From: Acidiferrobacteraceae bacterium
Lineage (GTDB): Bacteria; Pseudomonadota; Gammaproteobacteria; Acidiferrobacterales; Acidiferrobacteraceae
Length of the DNA: 8,752 bases
Assembly (NCBI GenBank): GCA_027343725.1
Contig: DAHWKH010000103.1
Coordinates: forward strand, 1 to 8,752
Direction of reading: 5' to 3'
In this document: positions 1 through 7,057 of the stretch, piece by piece
Layout: each line of letters starts with the position of its first letter
Numbering within the stretch: position 1 is the first letter of the stretch
The notes under the pieces: model-generated
Databases searched by the model: none
Seen by the model: only the letters and a program-made list of their open reading frames with translations
Told to the model about the DNA's origin: nothing
Made by a program: the position numbers and the translations under genes

Positions 1-1
1 C

Positions 2-388
2 GTTCCGGCCGCGGACCGCGACCGGTTCATCGCCGCGGTGCGCGCAAACATCGTGTTCGCGCGCGAACTGGCGGACTGGGCGGAGGTCCTCTACGGGCCG
101 GAACCGGACCTCGAGGCGCAGGCCCGGCGGGTCGTCGAGGCGGCGGGAGGGGGCTTTTTCGACGCCGCGCTCACGGCCTTGGGCGAGGCCCCGCCCGGGG
201 AATTGCCCGCGCGGCTCAAGGCCGCGGGGTTTTCCGGCAAGCGGCTGTTCCCACCGCTGCGGGCAGCCCTGACCGGACGTCTCGCCGGGCCGGAATTGAA
301 GGACATCCTGGCGCTCATGCCGCGCGCGATTCTCATGCGACGCCTCCAACGATATCGGACACCATGCTCAGAATTTACAACACCCTGA
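2..388 (+). CDS. gltX: Glutamyl-tRNA synthetase, C-terminal part (5' end outside window)
   Basis: The reading frame is open from base 2 to a TGA at 386-388, giving 128 residues of a class I aminoacyl-tRNA synthetase that charges tRNA with glutamate in the cytoplasm. Only the helical anticodon-binding domain is present; the catalytic Rossmann fold, HIGH and KMSKS motifs lie upstream. Recognition rests on the family's C-terminal pattern: a Gly-Lys-x-Leu-Phe-Pro-Pro-Leu-Arg-Ala-Ala-Leu-Thr-Gly stretch (fragment residues 79-92), followed by a Gly-Pro-Glu-Leu motif and an Ile-Leu-Ala-Leu-Met helix. This ending differs from that of E. coli GltX and resembles the GluRS type that occurs as a second copy in some proteobacteria, so it may be one of two paralogues (inference). 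It overlaps cysS by 25 nt, which suggests translational coupling of the two synthetases. Confidence 0.88.
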   Translation, partial: VPAADRDRFIAAVRANIVFARELADWAEVLYGPEPDLEAQARRVVEAAGGGFFDAALTALGEAPPGELPARLKAAGFSGKRLFPPLRAALTGRLAGPELKDILALMPRAILMRRLQRYRTPCSEFTTP

Positions 389-1731
389 CGCGCGCGAAGG
401 ATCCGTTCGTGCCCCTTCAACCCGGACACGTGCGGCTCTATGTGTGCGGCATGACGGTCTACGACCATTGCCATCTCGGACACGGGCGCGTGTTCGTGGT
501 GTTCGATATGGTGGTGCGTTACCTGCGCAGCCGGGGTTACACGGTGACTTACGTGCGCAACATCACGGATATCGACGACAAGATCATCGCCCGCGCCGCG
601 GAGCGCGGGGAGAGCCTGAGCACGCTCACGGAGCGCTATATTCAGGCCATGGCCGAGGACGAGGCGGCGCTTTTGGTGACGCCTCCGGACCGCGACCCGC
701 GCGCGACTCACCATATCACCGAGATCACCGAGATGATCGCGACGCTCATCGCCAAGGGCTATGCCTACCAGGGCGCGAACGGTGACGTGTATTACCACGT
801 GCGCCGTTTCCCGGCCTACGGGCGCTTGTCCGGGCGCAGCCTGGACGATTTGCGGGTCGGCGCCCGGGTCGAGGCCGACGAATCCAAGGACGATCCGCTC
901 GATTTCGTCCTGTGGAAATCCGCGCGCCCGAACGAGCCCTCGTGGCCGTCGCCCTTCGGTCCGGGACGCCCCGGATGGCATATCGAGTGCTCGGCCATGG
1001 CCACCGGCTGCCTCGGGCCCCATTTCGACATTCACGGCGGAGGCCTCGATCTCACCTTTCCTCATCATGAAAACGAGATCGCGCAGAGCGAGGCCGCGAA
1101 CGGGACGCCGTTTGCCAACGTCTGGATGCACAACGGCTTCGTGCGCATCGACGGCGAGAAAATGGCCAAATCGCTCGGCAACTTCCGCACCCTGCGGGAA
1201 CTGCTGGCGGATTTCGACGGCGAGGTCCTGCGTTATTTCCTGCTCGCAAGCCACTACCGCAGTCCGCTGCATTACGACCGGGAGGCGCTGTTGCGCGCGC
1301 AGGAGTCCCTGACCCGCCTGTACCAGGCGCTCAAGGACCTGCCGCTCGCCGAAGAGGCCCTGGACGGTGATTATGACGCCCGCTTCCACGCGGCCATGGA
1401 CGACGATTTCAATACCCCGGGGGCGCTCGCGGTGTTGTTCGATCTCGGGCACGCCATTCAGCGCGCGCGTGCGGCGGATCCCGACAGGGCGGCCCGGCTC
1501 GGGGCCACCCTGAGGCGTCTGGGCGGGATCCTGGGGCTCCTGTCGCGTCCGCCGGCCCGGTTTCTCCAGGGGGAGGGCGACCACGCGGCGATCGAGGCCC
1601 TGATCGCCGAGCGCGACGCCGCGCGCAGCCGGCGCGAGTGGGCGCGATCGGATGCCTTGCGCGAGGAGTTGCGCGCGCGCGGCGTGATTCTCGAGGACAC
1701 CCCGGGCGGCACGGTCTGGCGCCGGGCTTGA
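364..1731 (+). CDS. cysS: Cysteinyl-tRNA synthetase
   Basis: This 455-residue protein activates cysteine with ATP and transfers it to tRNA-Cys in the cytoplasm. It aligns by eye with E. coli CysRS from the first residues onward, which supports the ATG at 364 despite a weak ribosome-binding site (GGA at 357-359). The HIGH motif is His-Leu-Gly-His at residues 37-40. The zinc ligands that bind the cysteine thiol are at the E. coli positions: Cys28, Cys209, His234 and Glu238. The Gly-Trp-His-Ile-Glu-Cys segment lies at 204-209. The KMSKS loop reads Lys-Met-Ala-Lys-Ser (266-270), an Ala-for-Ser change. The C-terminal helical tRNA-binding part (about 310-455) ends in a typical Gly-Val-x-Leu-Glu-Asp-Thr-Pro-x-Gly-Thr-x-Trp sequence. 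Length is usual for the family. It begins inside the 3' end of gltX. Confidence 0.97.
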   Translation: MLRIYNTLTRAKDPFVPLQPGHVRLYVCGMTVYDHCHLGHGRVFVVFDMVVRYLRSRGYTVTYVRNITDIDDKIIARAAERGESLSTLTERYIQAMAEDEAALLVTPPDRDPRATHHITEITEMIATLIAKGYAYQGANGDVYYHVRRFPAYGRLSGRSLDDLRVGARVEADESKDDPLDFVLWKSARPNEPSWPSPFGPGRPGWHIECSAMATGCLGPHFDIHGGGLDLTFPHHENEIAQSEAANGTPFANVWMHNGFVRIDGEKMAKSLGNFRTLRELLADFDGEVLRYFLLASHYRSPLHYDREALLRAQESLTRLYQALKDLPLAEEALDGDYDARFHAAMDDDFNTPGALAVLFDLGHAIQRARAADPDRAARLGATLRRLGGILGLLSRPPARFLQGEGDHAAIEALIAERDAARSRREWARSDALREELRARGVILEDTPGGTVWRRA

Positions 1732-1750
1732 GTCCCGGCGCGCGCAACCC

Positions 1751-1780
1751 TTGACCGGCGAGGCCCCGTTGGCAGAAAAT
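1751..1780 (+). promoter_or_regulatory. Possible sigma70-type promoter for ilvIHC-psd-pssA
   Basis: The 81-nt gap between cysS and ilvI contains TTGACC (1751-1756) and, 18 nt further, GAAAAT (1775-1780), which matches TATAAT at 4 of 6 positions. Transcription would start near 1787, leaving a leader of about 25 nt. That is too short for a leader-peptide attenuator of the E. coli ilv type. No terminator is visible between cysS and ilvI, so read-through from cysS is equally possible. This is a weak, pattern-based call. Confidence 0.3.
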
Positions 1781-1812
1781 CCGAGGTTTCCCACCGACGA
1801 CGGGGTGAGGCC

Positions 1813-3528
1813 TTGGAGCTTACGGGCGCGGAGATCTTCGTGCGCTGCCTTCAGGATGAGGGTGTGGAATACCTCTTCGGGTATCCGGGGGGCGCGGTAT
1901 TGCACATCTACGATGCGCTTTACAAGCAGGAAGAGATCAAGCACATCCTGGTCCGCCACGAGCAGGGGGCGACGCACGCCGCGGACGGCTATGCCCGCTC
2001 GACCGGAAAGCCCGGCGTCGTGCTGGTGACGTCCGGCCCGGGGGCGACCAACGCCGTTACGGGGATCGCGACCGCCTACATGGATTCCATCCCGCTGGTC
2101 GTCTTCACGGGTCAGGTCATGACCCACCTGATCGGCGACGACGCCTTTCAGGAGGTGGACGCGATCGGCATCACGCGCCCCTGCGTGAAGCACAACTTCA
2201 TGGTGAAAGACGTGCGCGACCTCGCGCTCACCATGCGCAAGGCCTTCCACGTCGCGACCACCGGGCGTCCCGGGCCCGTGGTCGTGGACATTCCAAAGGA
2301 CATCACCGCCCACAAGGCCCCGTACGTCTTCCCGAAGGATCCGAGCCTGCGTTCCTACAAGCCGGTGACGGACGGCGATCCCGAGGCCATTCGCAAGGCC
2401 GCGGACTGCCTTTTGACGGCGCGCCGCCCGGTGGTCTATTCCGGTGGCGGGGTGGTCATCGGCAACGGCGCGCGCGAGCTCACGGAGCTCGTCCGCTGGC
2501 TCGGGGCGCCGTGCACCAACACCCTCATGGGCCTCGGGGCCTTTCCGGCGACCGACCCTTTGTTCGTCGGCATGCTCGGCATGCATGGCACCTACGAAGC
2601 GAATATGGCGATGCACGAATGCGACGTGCTGCTCGCGGTCGGGGCGCGCTTCGACGACCGGGTGACCGGCGATCTCGACAAGTTCTGCCCCAACGCGCGC
2701 ATCATCCACATCGACGTGGATCCGGCCTCGATCCAAAAGAACGTGCCGGTGGAGATCGCGGTGATCGGGGAGGCGCGGCGCGTGCTCGCGGCCCTGCTTG
2801 CGACCCTCAAGGCATCGGGCAAGCGCCTCGACGCCGCGTCCCTCTCGGCCTGGTGGCGCCAGATCGACGAGTGGCGCGCGCGCCGCTGCCTCGATTACGA
2901 TCGGGCGAACACCGAGGTGATCAAGCCGCAATTCGTGCTCGAGACCCTCTACCGTCTGACGGCGGGGCAGGCCTTCATCACTTCGGACGTCGGCCAGCAC
3001 CAGATGTGGGCGGCGCAGTTCTACAAGTTCGACGAGCCCCGGCGGTGGATCAATTCCGGGGGGCTTGGGACCATGGGCTTTGGGCTACCGGCCGCGATCG
3101 GCGTGCAGCTCGCCCACCCCCACGAGACCGTGGCGTGCGTGACGGGCGAGGCCAGCATCCAGATGTGCATCCAGGAATTGTCGACCTGCAAGCAGTACGG
3201 TTTGCCGATCAAGATCATCAACTTGAACAACCGCTACATGGGCATGGTGCGCCAGTGGCAGGAGTTCTTCTATCAGAGCCGCTATTCGCACTCGTATCTC
3301 GAGGCGCTGCCGGATTTCGTGAAGCTGGCCGAGAGCTACGGGCACGTGGGTGTGCGGATCGACAAGCCCGGCGACGTGGAGGCGGCCCTCAAGGAGGCCT
3401 TGGCGCAGAACGATCGCCTGGTGTTCCTCGATTTCATCACGGACCAGACGGAGAATGTCTATCCCATGATCGCGGCGGGAGCGGGCCACCACGAGATGCA
3501 TCTGGCGACAGATCGCGAACTCGCCTGA
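1813..3528 (+). CDS. ilvI: Acetohydroxyacid (acetolactate) synthase, large catalytic subunit
   Basis: This 571-residue thiamine-diphosphate (ThDP) enzyme condenses pyruvate with pyruvate or 2-oxobutyrate, the first step shared by valine, leucine and isoleucine synthesis. It is very similar throughout to E. coli IlvI. The N-terminal ThDP-binding domain carries the catalytic Glu50 (Arg-His-Glu-Gln) and a Ser-Gly-Pro-Gly-Ala-Thr-Asn loop (74-80). A central FAD/Rossmann-like domain (about 190-345) and a C-terminal ThDP domain follow. The magnesium motif is Gly-Glu-Ala (445-447) instead of the usual Gly-Asp-Gly, with Asn473 27 residues after Glu446 as expected. Trp482 corresponds to the herbicide-site tryptophan. 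The start is TTG: no in-frame ATG or GTG lies close by, homology begins there, and G-rich sequence (1802-1810) precedes it. The TGA stop at 3526-3528 overlaps the ilvH ATG by one base. The name ilvI rather than ilvB follows similarity and the ilvH partner. Confidence 0.97.
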   Translation: MELTGAEIFVRCLQDEGVEYLFGYPGGAVLHIYDALYKQEEIKHILVRHEQGATHAADGYARSTGKPGVVLVTSGPGATNAVTGIATAYMDSIPLVVFTGQVMTHLIGDDAFQEVDAIGITRPCVKHNFMVKDVRDLALTMRKAFHVATTGRPGPVVVDIPKDITAHKAPYVFPKDPSLRSYKPVTDGDPEAIRKAADCLLTARRPVVYSGGGVVIGNGARELTELVRWLGAPCTNTLMGLGAFPATDPLFVGMLGMHGTYEANMAMHECDVLLAVGARFDDRVTGDLDKFCPNARIIHIDVDPASIQKNVPVEIAVIGEARRVLAALLATLKASGKRLDAASLSAWWRQIDEWRARRCLDYDRANTEVIKPQFVLETLYRLTAGQAFITSDVGQHQMWAAQFYKFDEPRRWINSGGLGTMGFGLPAAIGVQLAHPHETVACVTGEASIQMCIQELSTCKQYGLPIKIINLNNRYMGMVRQWQEFFYQSRYSHSYLEALPDFVKLAESYGHVGVRIDKPGDVEAALKEALAQNDRLVFLDFITDQTENVYPMIAAGAGHHEMHLATDRELA

Positions 3529-4031
3529 TGCGCCACATCATTTCGATCCTTCTCGAAAACGAATCCGGCGCCTTGTCGCGTGTCGCGGGCCTGTTCACGG
3601 CGCGCGGCTACAACATCGCGTCGCTCACCGTGGCCCCGACCGAGGACCCGAGCCTGTCGCGCATGACGCTTGTGACGAGCGGTTCGGACAGTGTCGTCGA
3701 TCAGATTAGAAAACAGCTCAACAAGCTCGTGGATGTGGTCAAGCTCGTGGATCTGACGGATAATCCGCGTATCGAGCGGGAGATGCTGCTCATCAAGGTG
3801 CGCGCGGAGGCCTCGGGCGAGCGCGACGAGGTGAAGCGGCTCGCGGATATTTTTCGGGGGCGCATCATCGATGTCACCGAGCGCGTCTACACGATCGAAC
3901 TCACGGGCGACGGCGGCAAGCTGGATGCGTTCATCGCCGTCATCCACCCGCGCCGGATCGTGGAGGTCGTGCGCTCCGGCGTCATCGGCATCGCGCGCGG
4001 CGAGACGGCGTGCATTCCCGACGCCCCCTGA
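3528..4031 (+). CDS. ilvH: Acetohydroxyacid synthase, small regulatory subunit
   Basis: This 167-residue subunit binds the IlvI catalytic subunit, raises its activity and confers feedback inhibition by valine. Residues 2-77 form an ACT domain beginning Arg-His-Ile-Ile-Ser-Ile-Leu-Leu-Glu-Asn-Glu-Ser-Gly-Ala-Leu-Ser-Arg. Asn11, Gly14 and Asn29, the positions known in E. coli IlvH to matter for valine inhibition, are all kept, so feedback control is probably intact (inference). Residues 80-160 are the C-terminal ACT-like domain with Phe-Arg-Gly-x-Ile-Ile-Asp-Val-Thr (109-117) and Gly-Lys-Leu-Asp-Ala-Phe (130-135). Length is close to the 163 residues of E. coli IlvH. The ATG shares its A with the TGA stop of ilvI, a classic coupling arrangement for subunits needed in fixed ratio. 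Confidence 0.97.
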   Translation: MRHIISILLENESGALSRVAGLFTARGYNIASLTVAPTEDPSLSRMTLVTSGSDSVVDQIRKQLNKLVDVVKLVDLTDNPRIEREMLLIKVRAEASGERDEVKRLADIFRGRIIDVTERVYTIELTGDGGKLDAFIAVIHPRRIVEVVRSGVIGIARGETACIPDAP

Positions 4032-4082
4032 GACAGTCCATCAACCCTTAACGGCCCGCGGTAACGAGGGCGAGGAAATCCC

Positions 4083-5096
4083 ATGCAAGTGTATTACGAT
4101 CAGGATGCCGACCTGGATCTCATTCGCAACAAGACGGTGGCGATCATCGGCTACGGTTCCCAGGGGCATGCCCATGCCAACAATCTGAAGGATTCCGGGG
4201 TCAACGTCGTGGTCGGCCTGCGGCCCGGCTCGGCGTCGGTCGCCAAGGCCGAGCGCGCCGGGTTGACGGTGAAGCCGGTCGAAGAGGCGGTCAAGGGTGC
4301 CGACCTCGTGATGATCCTCGCCCCGGATGAATTGCAGGCCGGGATCTACAAGACGCTGGAGCCGCACCTGAAACAGGGTGTCGCGCTCGCCTTCGCGCAC
4401 GGGTTCAGCATCCACTTCGGGCGCATCAAGCCGCGCCCGGATATGGACGTGATCATGATCGCGCCGAAGGGCCCGGGGCACCTGGTGCGCTCGACGTTCA
4501 CCCAGAAGGGCGGCGTGCCCTGCCTGATCGCCGTGAGCCAGGATGCCTCCGGCCAGGGCCAGGCGCTCGCCTTGTCGTACGCGTCGGCGATCGGCGGCGC
4601 TCGCGCCGGCGTGATCGCCACGACCTTCAAGGAAGAGACCGAGACCGACCTGTTCGGCGAGCAGGCGGTCTTGTGCGGGGGGCTCACGTCCCTCGTGCAG
4701 GCGGGCTTCGAGACCTTGACGGAGGCGGGCTATGCCCCGGAAATGGCGTATTTCGAATGCCTGCATGAGCTGAAGCTGATCGTCGACCTCATGTACGAGG
4801 GCGGGATCGCGAACATGCGCTATTCGATCTCCAACACCGCCGAGTACGGGGACATGACGCGCGGCCCGCGGGTCGTGAACGAGGCGACCAAGGCCGAAAT
4901 GAAGCGTATCCTGGGAGAGATCCAGTCCGGGGAGTTTGCGCGTGAATGGGTGGCCGAGAACGAGACCGGGGGCAAGCGCTTTCCGGAGTTGCGCGCGCGC
5001 GCCGCGCGCCATCCGATCGAGGAGGTGGGCGCACGCCTGCGCGCCATGATGCCTTGGATCGGGGCCAACAAGATCGTCGACAAAGAGAAGAATTGA
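4083..5096 (+). CDS. ilvC: Ketol-acid reductoisomerase, class I (short form)
   Basis: This 337-residue enzyme converts 2-acetolactate or 2-aceto-2-hydroxybutyrate to the dihydroxy-acid by magnesium-dependent alkyl migration and NADPH reduction, directly after the IlvI/IlvH step. The N-terminal Rossmann fold has Gly-Tyr-Gly-Ser-Gln-Gly-His-Ala-His-Ala (23-32). Arg47, Ser50 and Ser52 in the cofactor loop fit NADPH preference. His106 is the conserved active-site histidine. The C-terminal knotted domain supplies metal ligands Asp189, Glu193, Glu225 and Glu229, with Ser250 in the Tyr-Ser-Ile-Ser-Asn motif. The closing Met-Met-Pro-Trp-Ile segment (322-326) is typical of class I enzymes such as that of Pseudomonas aeruginosa. 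The ATG at 4083 has a good ribosome-binding site, GAGGA at 4072-4076. A 51-nt gap separates it from ilvH, with no terminator seen. Its last four bases overlap the psd start. Confidence 0.97.
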   Translation: MQVYYDQDADLDLIRNKTVAIIGYGSQGHAHANNLKDSGVNVVVGLRPGSASVAKAERAGLTVKPVEEAVKGADLVMILAPDELQAGIYKTLEPHLKQGVALAFAHGFSIHFGRIKPRPDMDVIMIAPKGPGHLVRSTFTQKGGVPCLIAVSQDASGQGQALALSYASAIGGARAGVIATTFKEETETDLFGEQAVLCGGLTSLVQAGFETLTEAGYAPEMAYFECLHELKLIVDLMYEGGIANMRYSISNTAEYGDMTRGPRVVNEATKAEMKRILGEIQSGEFAREWVAENETGGKRFPELRARAARHPIEEVGARLRAMMPWIGANKIVDKEKN

Positions 5097-5779
5097 ACGC
5101 GCCGGTTACGGCTTGCGCGGGCCGCCGGGAGCGCCTGCCGCTCCTCGCCCGCGAAGGCTGGGGGCCAAGCGCGCTGGTGGTCGCGCTGGCCGTGGCCCTG
5201 AGCCTGTGGCAGGGCTGGCTTGCGGCCCTGCCGGCGTGGGCCCTGGCGGTGCTCGTGCTGCAGTTTTTCCGCGACCCGCCGCGGGTGATCGCGCCGGTAG
5301 CCGGTGGCGTGCTCTGCCCGGCGGATGGGCGCGTGATCGCGCTGGCGCGGGGCGCCGACCCCTATCTCGGGCGCGAGGCCCTGAAGATCAGCATCTTCAT
5401 GAACGTCTTCAACGTGCACTCCAATCGCTTGCCGGTGGAGGGGCGCGTGCGCAAGCGCTGGTACCACCCGGGGCGGTTCGTCAATGCCGCGCTCGCCAAG
5501 GCCTCGGCGGAAAACGAGCGCAACGCCTTGTGGATCACGACCCCCGCGGGCGATGACGTGGTGGTGGTACAGGTCGCGGGGCTTATCGCGCGGCGGATTT
5601 TGTGCTATGTGAAGGAAGGCGATCTCGTCTCTGCGGGAGGGCGGTACGGCTTCATCCGTTTCGGATCGCGGGTCGATGTGTATCTCCCGATCGGCGCGCA
5701 CCCCGAGGTCGCCTTGGGAGACCGAGTCCAGGCGGGATCGCAACTTCTGGCGCGGCTGCGGGACCAATCGGATCTCTAG
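5093..5779 (+). CDS. psd: Phosphatidylserine decarboxylase proenzyme (short, archaeal-type family)
   Basis: This 228-residue protein decarboxylates phosphatidylserine to phosphatidylethanolamine at the inner membrane, the step after PssA. The short form lacks the N-terminal extension of E. coli Psd. Residues 15-24 carry the family opening (Leu-Pro-Leu-Leu-Ala-Arg-Glu-Gly-Trp-Gly), and 25-57 are one or two hydrophobic membrane segments. Phe-Phe-Arg-Asp-Pro-Pro-Arg follows at 58-64. Candidate processing residues are Asp78 (Cys-Pro-Ala-Asp-Gly-Arg) and His109 (Asn-Val-His-Ser-Asn-Arg). The self-cleavage site is Gly191-Ser192 in Arg-Phe-Gly-Ser-Arg-Val-Asp-Val, where Ser192 would become the pyruvoyl group of the alpha chain. 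I chose TTG at 5093 because it overlaps the ilvC stop (TTGA), follows an AGAGAAG purine run and gives a normal length; a slightly later start cannot be excluded. Confidence 0.93.
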   Translation: MNAPVTACAGRRERLPLLAREGWGPSALVVALAVALSLWQGWLAALPAWALAVLVLQFFRDPPRVIAPVAGGVLCPADGRVIALARGADPYLGREALKISIFMNVFNVHSNRLPVEGRVRKRWYHPGRFVNAALAKASAENERNALWITTPAGDDVVVVQVAGLIARRILCYVKEGDLVSAGGRYGFIRFGSRVDVYLPIGAHPEVALGDRVQAGSQLLARLRDQSDL

Positions 5780-5789
5780 AGGGGATCGG

Positions 5790-6563
5790 ATGGACGATAA
5801 ACGCAAAGGGATCTATATCCTGCCCAACCTCTTCACGACCGCGGCCCTGTTTGCCGGGTTCTACGCGATCGTGCAGGGCATGAAGGGGAATGACGGGCAC
5901 GCGGCCGTCGCGGTGTTCATCGCCATGGTGATGGATGGGCTCGATGGGCGCGTCGCCCGTTGGACCCATACCGAGAGCGATTTCGGGGCGCAGTACGACA
6001 GCCTCTCGGACATGGTGTCCTTCGGGCTTGCGCCGGCGCTCGTCATCTACGAGTGGGCGCTATCGGGCTTCGGCAAGCTCGGGTGGCTCGCGGCGTTCGT
6101 GTACTCGGCGGCCGCGGCCTTGCGTCTGGCGCGCTTCAATATCGAAAACCACGCCGACCGGCGCCTGTCGTTTCACGGGCTGCCGAGTCCGGCGGCCGCC
6201 GCCGTCGTCACCGGGCTTGTGTGGACGCTGCACGAGCACGGGCCGCCGTCGCCGGCGGTGCGCGATATCGCGCTCGCGGTCACGATCCTGATCGGTGCCG
6301 CCATGGTCAGCAACATCCGCTACCACAGCTTCAAGCACATCGACCTCAAAGGGCGGGTGCCTTTCATCGCCGTGCTGGCGGTGGTCCTGACCTTCGTCCT
6401 GATATCGCTCGATCCGGCGCGCGTGCTGTTTGCGCTGTTTTTCTGTTACGCCCTGTCCGGTCCCGTCAATGCCGTGGTGCGGCGCTATCGCCGCCGGATG
6501 CTGCGCCAACGCCAGAGCGAGGCCTCGGGCGACCCCTCGCAACCACCCCCGGGGCGTTTGTAA
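5790..6563 (+). CDS. pssA: CDP-diacylglycerol-serine O-phosphatidyltransferase (phosphatidylserine synthase, membrane type)
   Basis: This 257-residue integral membrane enzyme joins CDP-diacylglycerol and serine to give phosphatidylserine and CMP, supplying the substrate for the psd product upstream. The CDP-alcohol phosphotransferase signature is complete: Asp49, Asp52-Gly53, Ala56-Arg57, Gly66, Asp70 and Asp74. About seven or eight hydrophobic segments can be seen, roughly at 14-30, 36-48, 77-92, 99-115, 135-148, 160-175, 190-207 and 211-229. The C-terminal tail (229-257) is basic and then Pro/Ser-rich, presumably cytoplasmic. The Arg-Phe-Asn (115-117) and Gly-Leu-Pro-Ser-Pro-Ala-Ala-Ala (130-137) motifs mark the membrane PssA family rather than the unrelated peripheral PssA of E. 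coli. The ATG at 5790 follows AGGGG (5780-5784) with 5-nt spacing, and lies 10 nt after psd. leuA does not follow. Confidence 0.96.
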   Translation: MDDKRKGIYILPNLFTTAALFAGFYAIVQGMKGNDGHAAVAVFIAMVMDGLDGRVARWTHTESDFGAQYDSLSDMVSFGLAPALVIYEWALSGFGKLGWLAAFVYSAAAALRLARFNIENHADRRLSFHGLPSPAAAAVVTGLVWTLHEHGPPSPAVRDIALAVTILIGAAMVSNIRYHSFKHIDLKGRVPFIAVLAVVLTFVLISLDPARVLFALFFCYALSGPVNAVVRRYRRRMLRQRQSEASGDPSQPPPGRL

Positions 6564-6615
6564 GTCAAGGGTCGACGGCGCCCCGCGCGGCGCGTTTCCG
6601 ACCAAAGCCACCGGA

Positions 6616-7011
6616 TCACACCAGAAAGGACGACGGGTCCTCGTCGAGAGGCGGGACCCGGGTCGCCTGATGAAAGGTCGCCTGCCAGCGGCCGTGACGG
6701 GAGTGCCAGAGCGAGCTGCACCAGCACGCCTCGGTCGTCTCGGGCGGTGTCTCGCTCAAACGGTACAGGAGCAAGGCGACCTCGGAGGTCAGGAAGCGGA
6801 TCTGAAAGTCGGCGATGACGGGCGCCTCGCGGCGCGCGTGCGCGCGCCGTGCGAGCGCCTCGGTTTTGCCGTACAGGCGCCCGGCGCGGTCGATCTCGCA
6901 GAAGCCTTCGGCGAGCAGGGCCGCAAGCGGCGGTTGGGCGTCGTCCTGGGCGCGGGAGAGCAGTCGCTCTTCCAGGGCGCGAAGGATGTGGGGGGATTCC
7001 TGAGCCGCCAT
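6616..7011 (-). CDS. Small NTF2-like protein, DUF4440/SnoaL-type, function unknown
   Basis: The frame encodes 131 residues and is the only gene read on the - strand. The order of elements fits the NTF2-like DUF4440 family: an N-terminal helix pair (about 7-35), then Leu-Leu-Ala-Glu-Gly-Phe-Cys-Glu-Ile (32-40), Gly-Arg-Leu-Tyr-Gly-Lys (44-49), and Ile-Ala-Asp-Phe-Gln-Ile-Arg-Phe-Leu (66-74). A strand Val-Ala-Leu-Leu-Leu-Tyr-Arg (78-84) and Ser-Ser-Leu-Trp-His (99-103) precede the closing Gly-Arg-Trp-Gln-Ala-Thr-Phe-His-Gln-Ala-Thr (107-117). The Trp and Phe-His-Gln pattern is typical of bacterial DUF4440 proteins, whose substrates and partners are mostly unknown. No signal peptide is seen. The ATG (7009-7011) has a modest GCGGGG site 6 nt upstream; a TTG 20 codons earlier (7069-7071) is possible but has no ribosome-binding site. 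It faces pssA tail to tail, 52 nt apart. Confidence 0.8.
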   Translation of the reverse strand: MAAQESPHILRALEERLLSRAQDDAQPPLAALLAEGFCEIDRAGRLYGKTEALARRAHARREAPVIADFQIRFLTSEVALLLYRLSETPPETTEACWCSSLWHSRHGRWQATFHQATRVPPLDEDPSSFLV

Positions 7012-7057
7012 CGAAGACCCCGCCGAATGGTCCGGGAATGGATCGGGATAAGCGAGC

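Noticed and set aside
91..3000. Very long open frame on the - strand opposite gltX, cysS and ilvI
   Set aside because: It is a GC-rich shadow: the opposite strand carries three unmistakable enzymes with intact motifs, and the antisense translation is Arg/His/Ala-rich with no recognisable domain.
4946..5092. Extension of the psd frame upstream inside ilvC
   Set aside because: The added residues are Arg-rich shadow sequence of ilvC and would precede the normal Psd N-terminus; the TTG at 5093 gives the family length.
6575..6595. GC-rich hairpin between pssA and the convergent DUF4440 gene, as a two-way terminator
   Set aside because: The stem is short with a bulged G, and only three T residues follow on the + strand, with none on the - strand. 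GC-rich sequence makes such pairings by chance.
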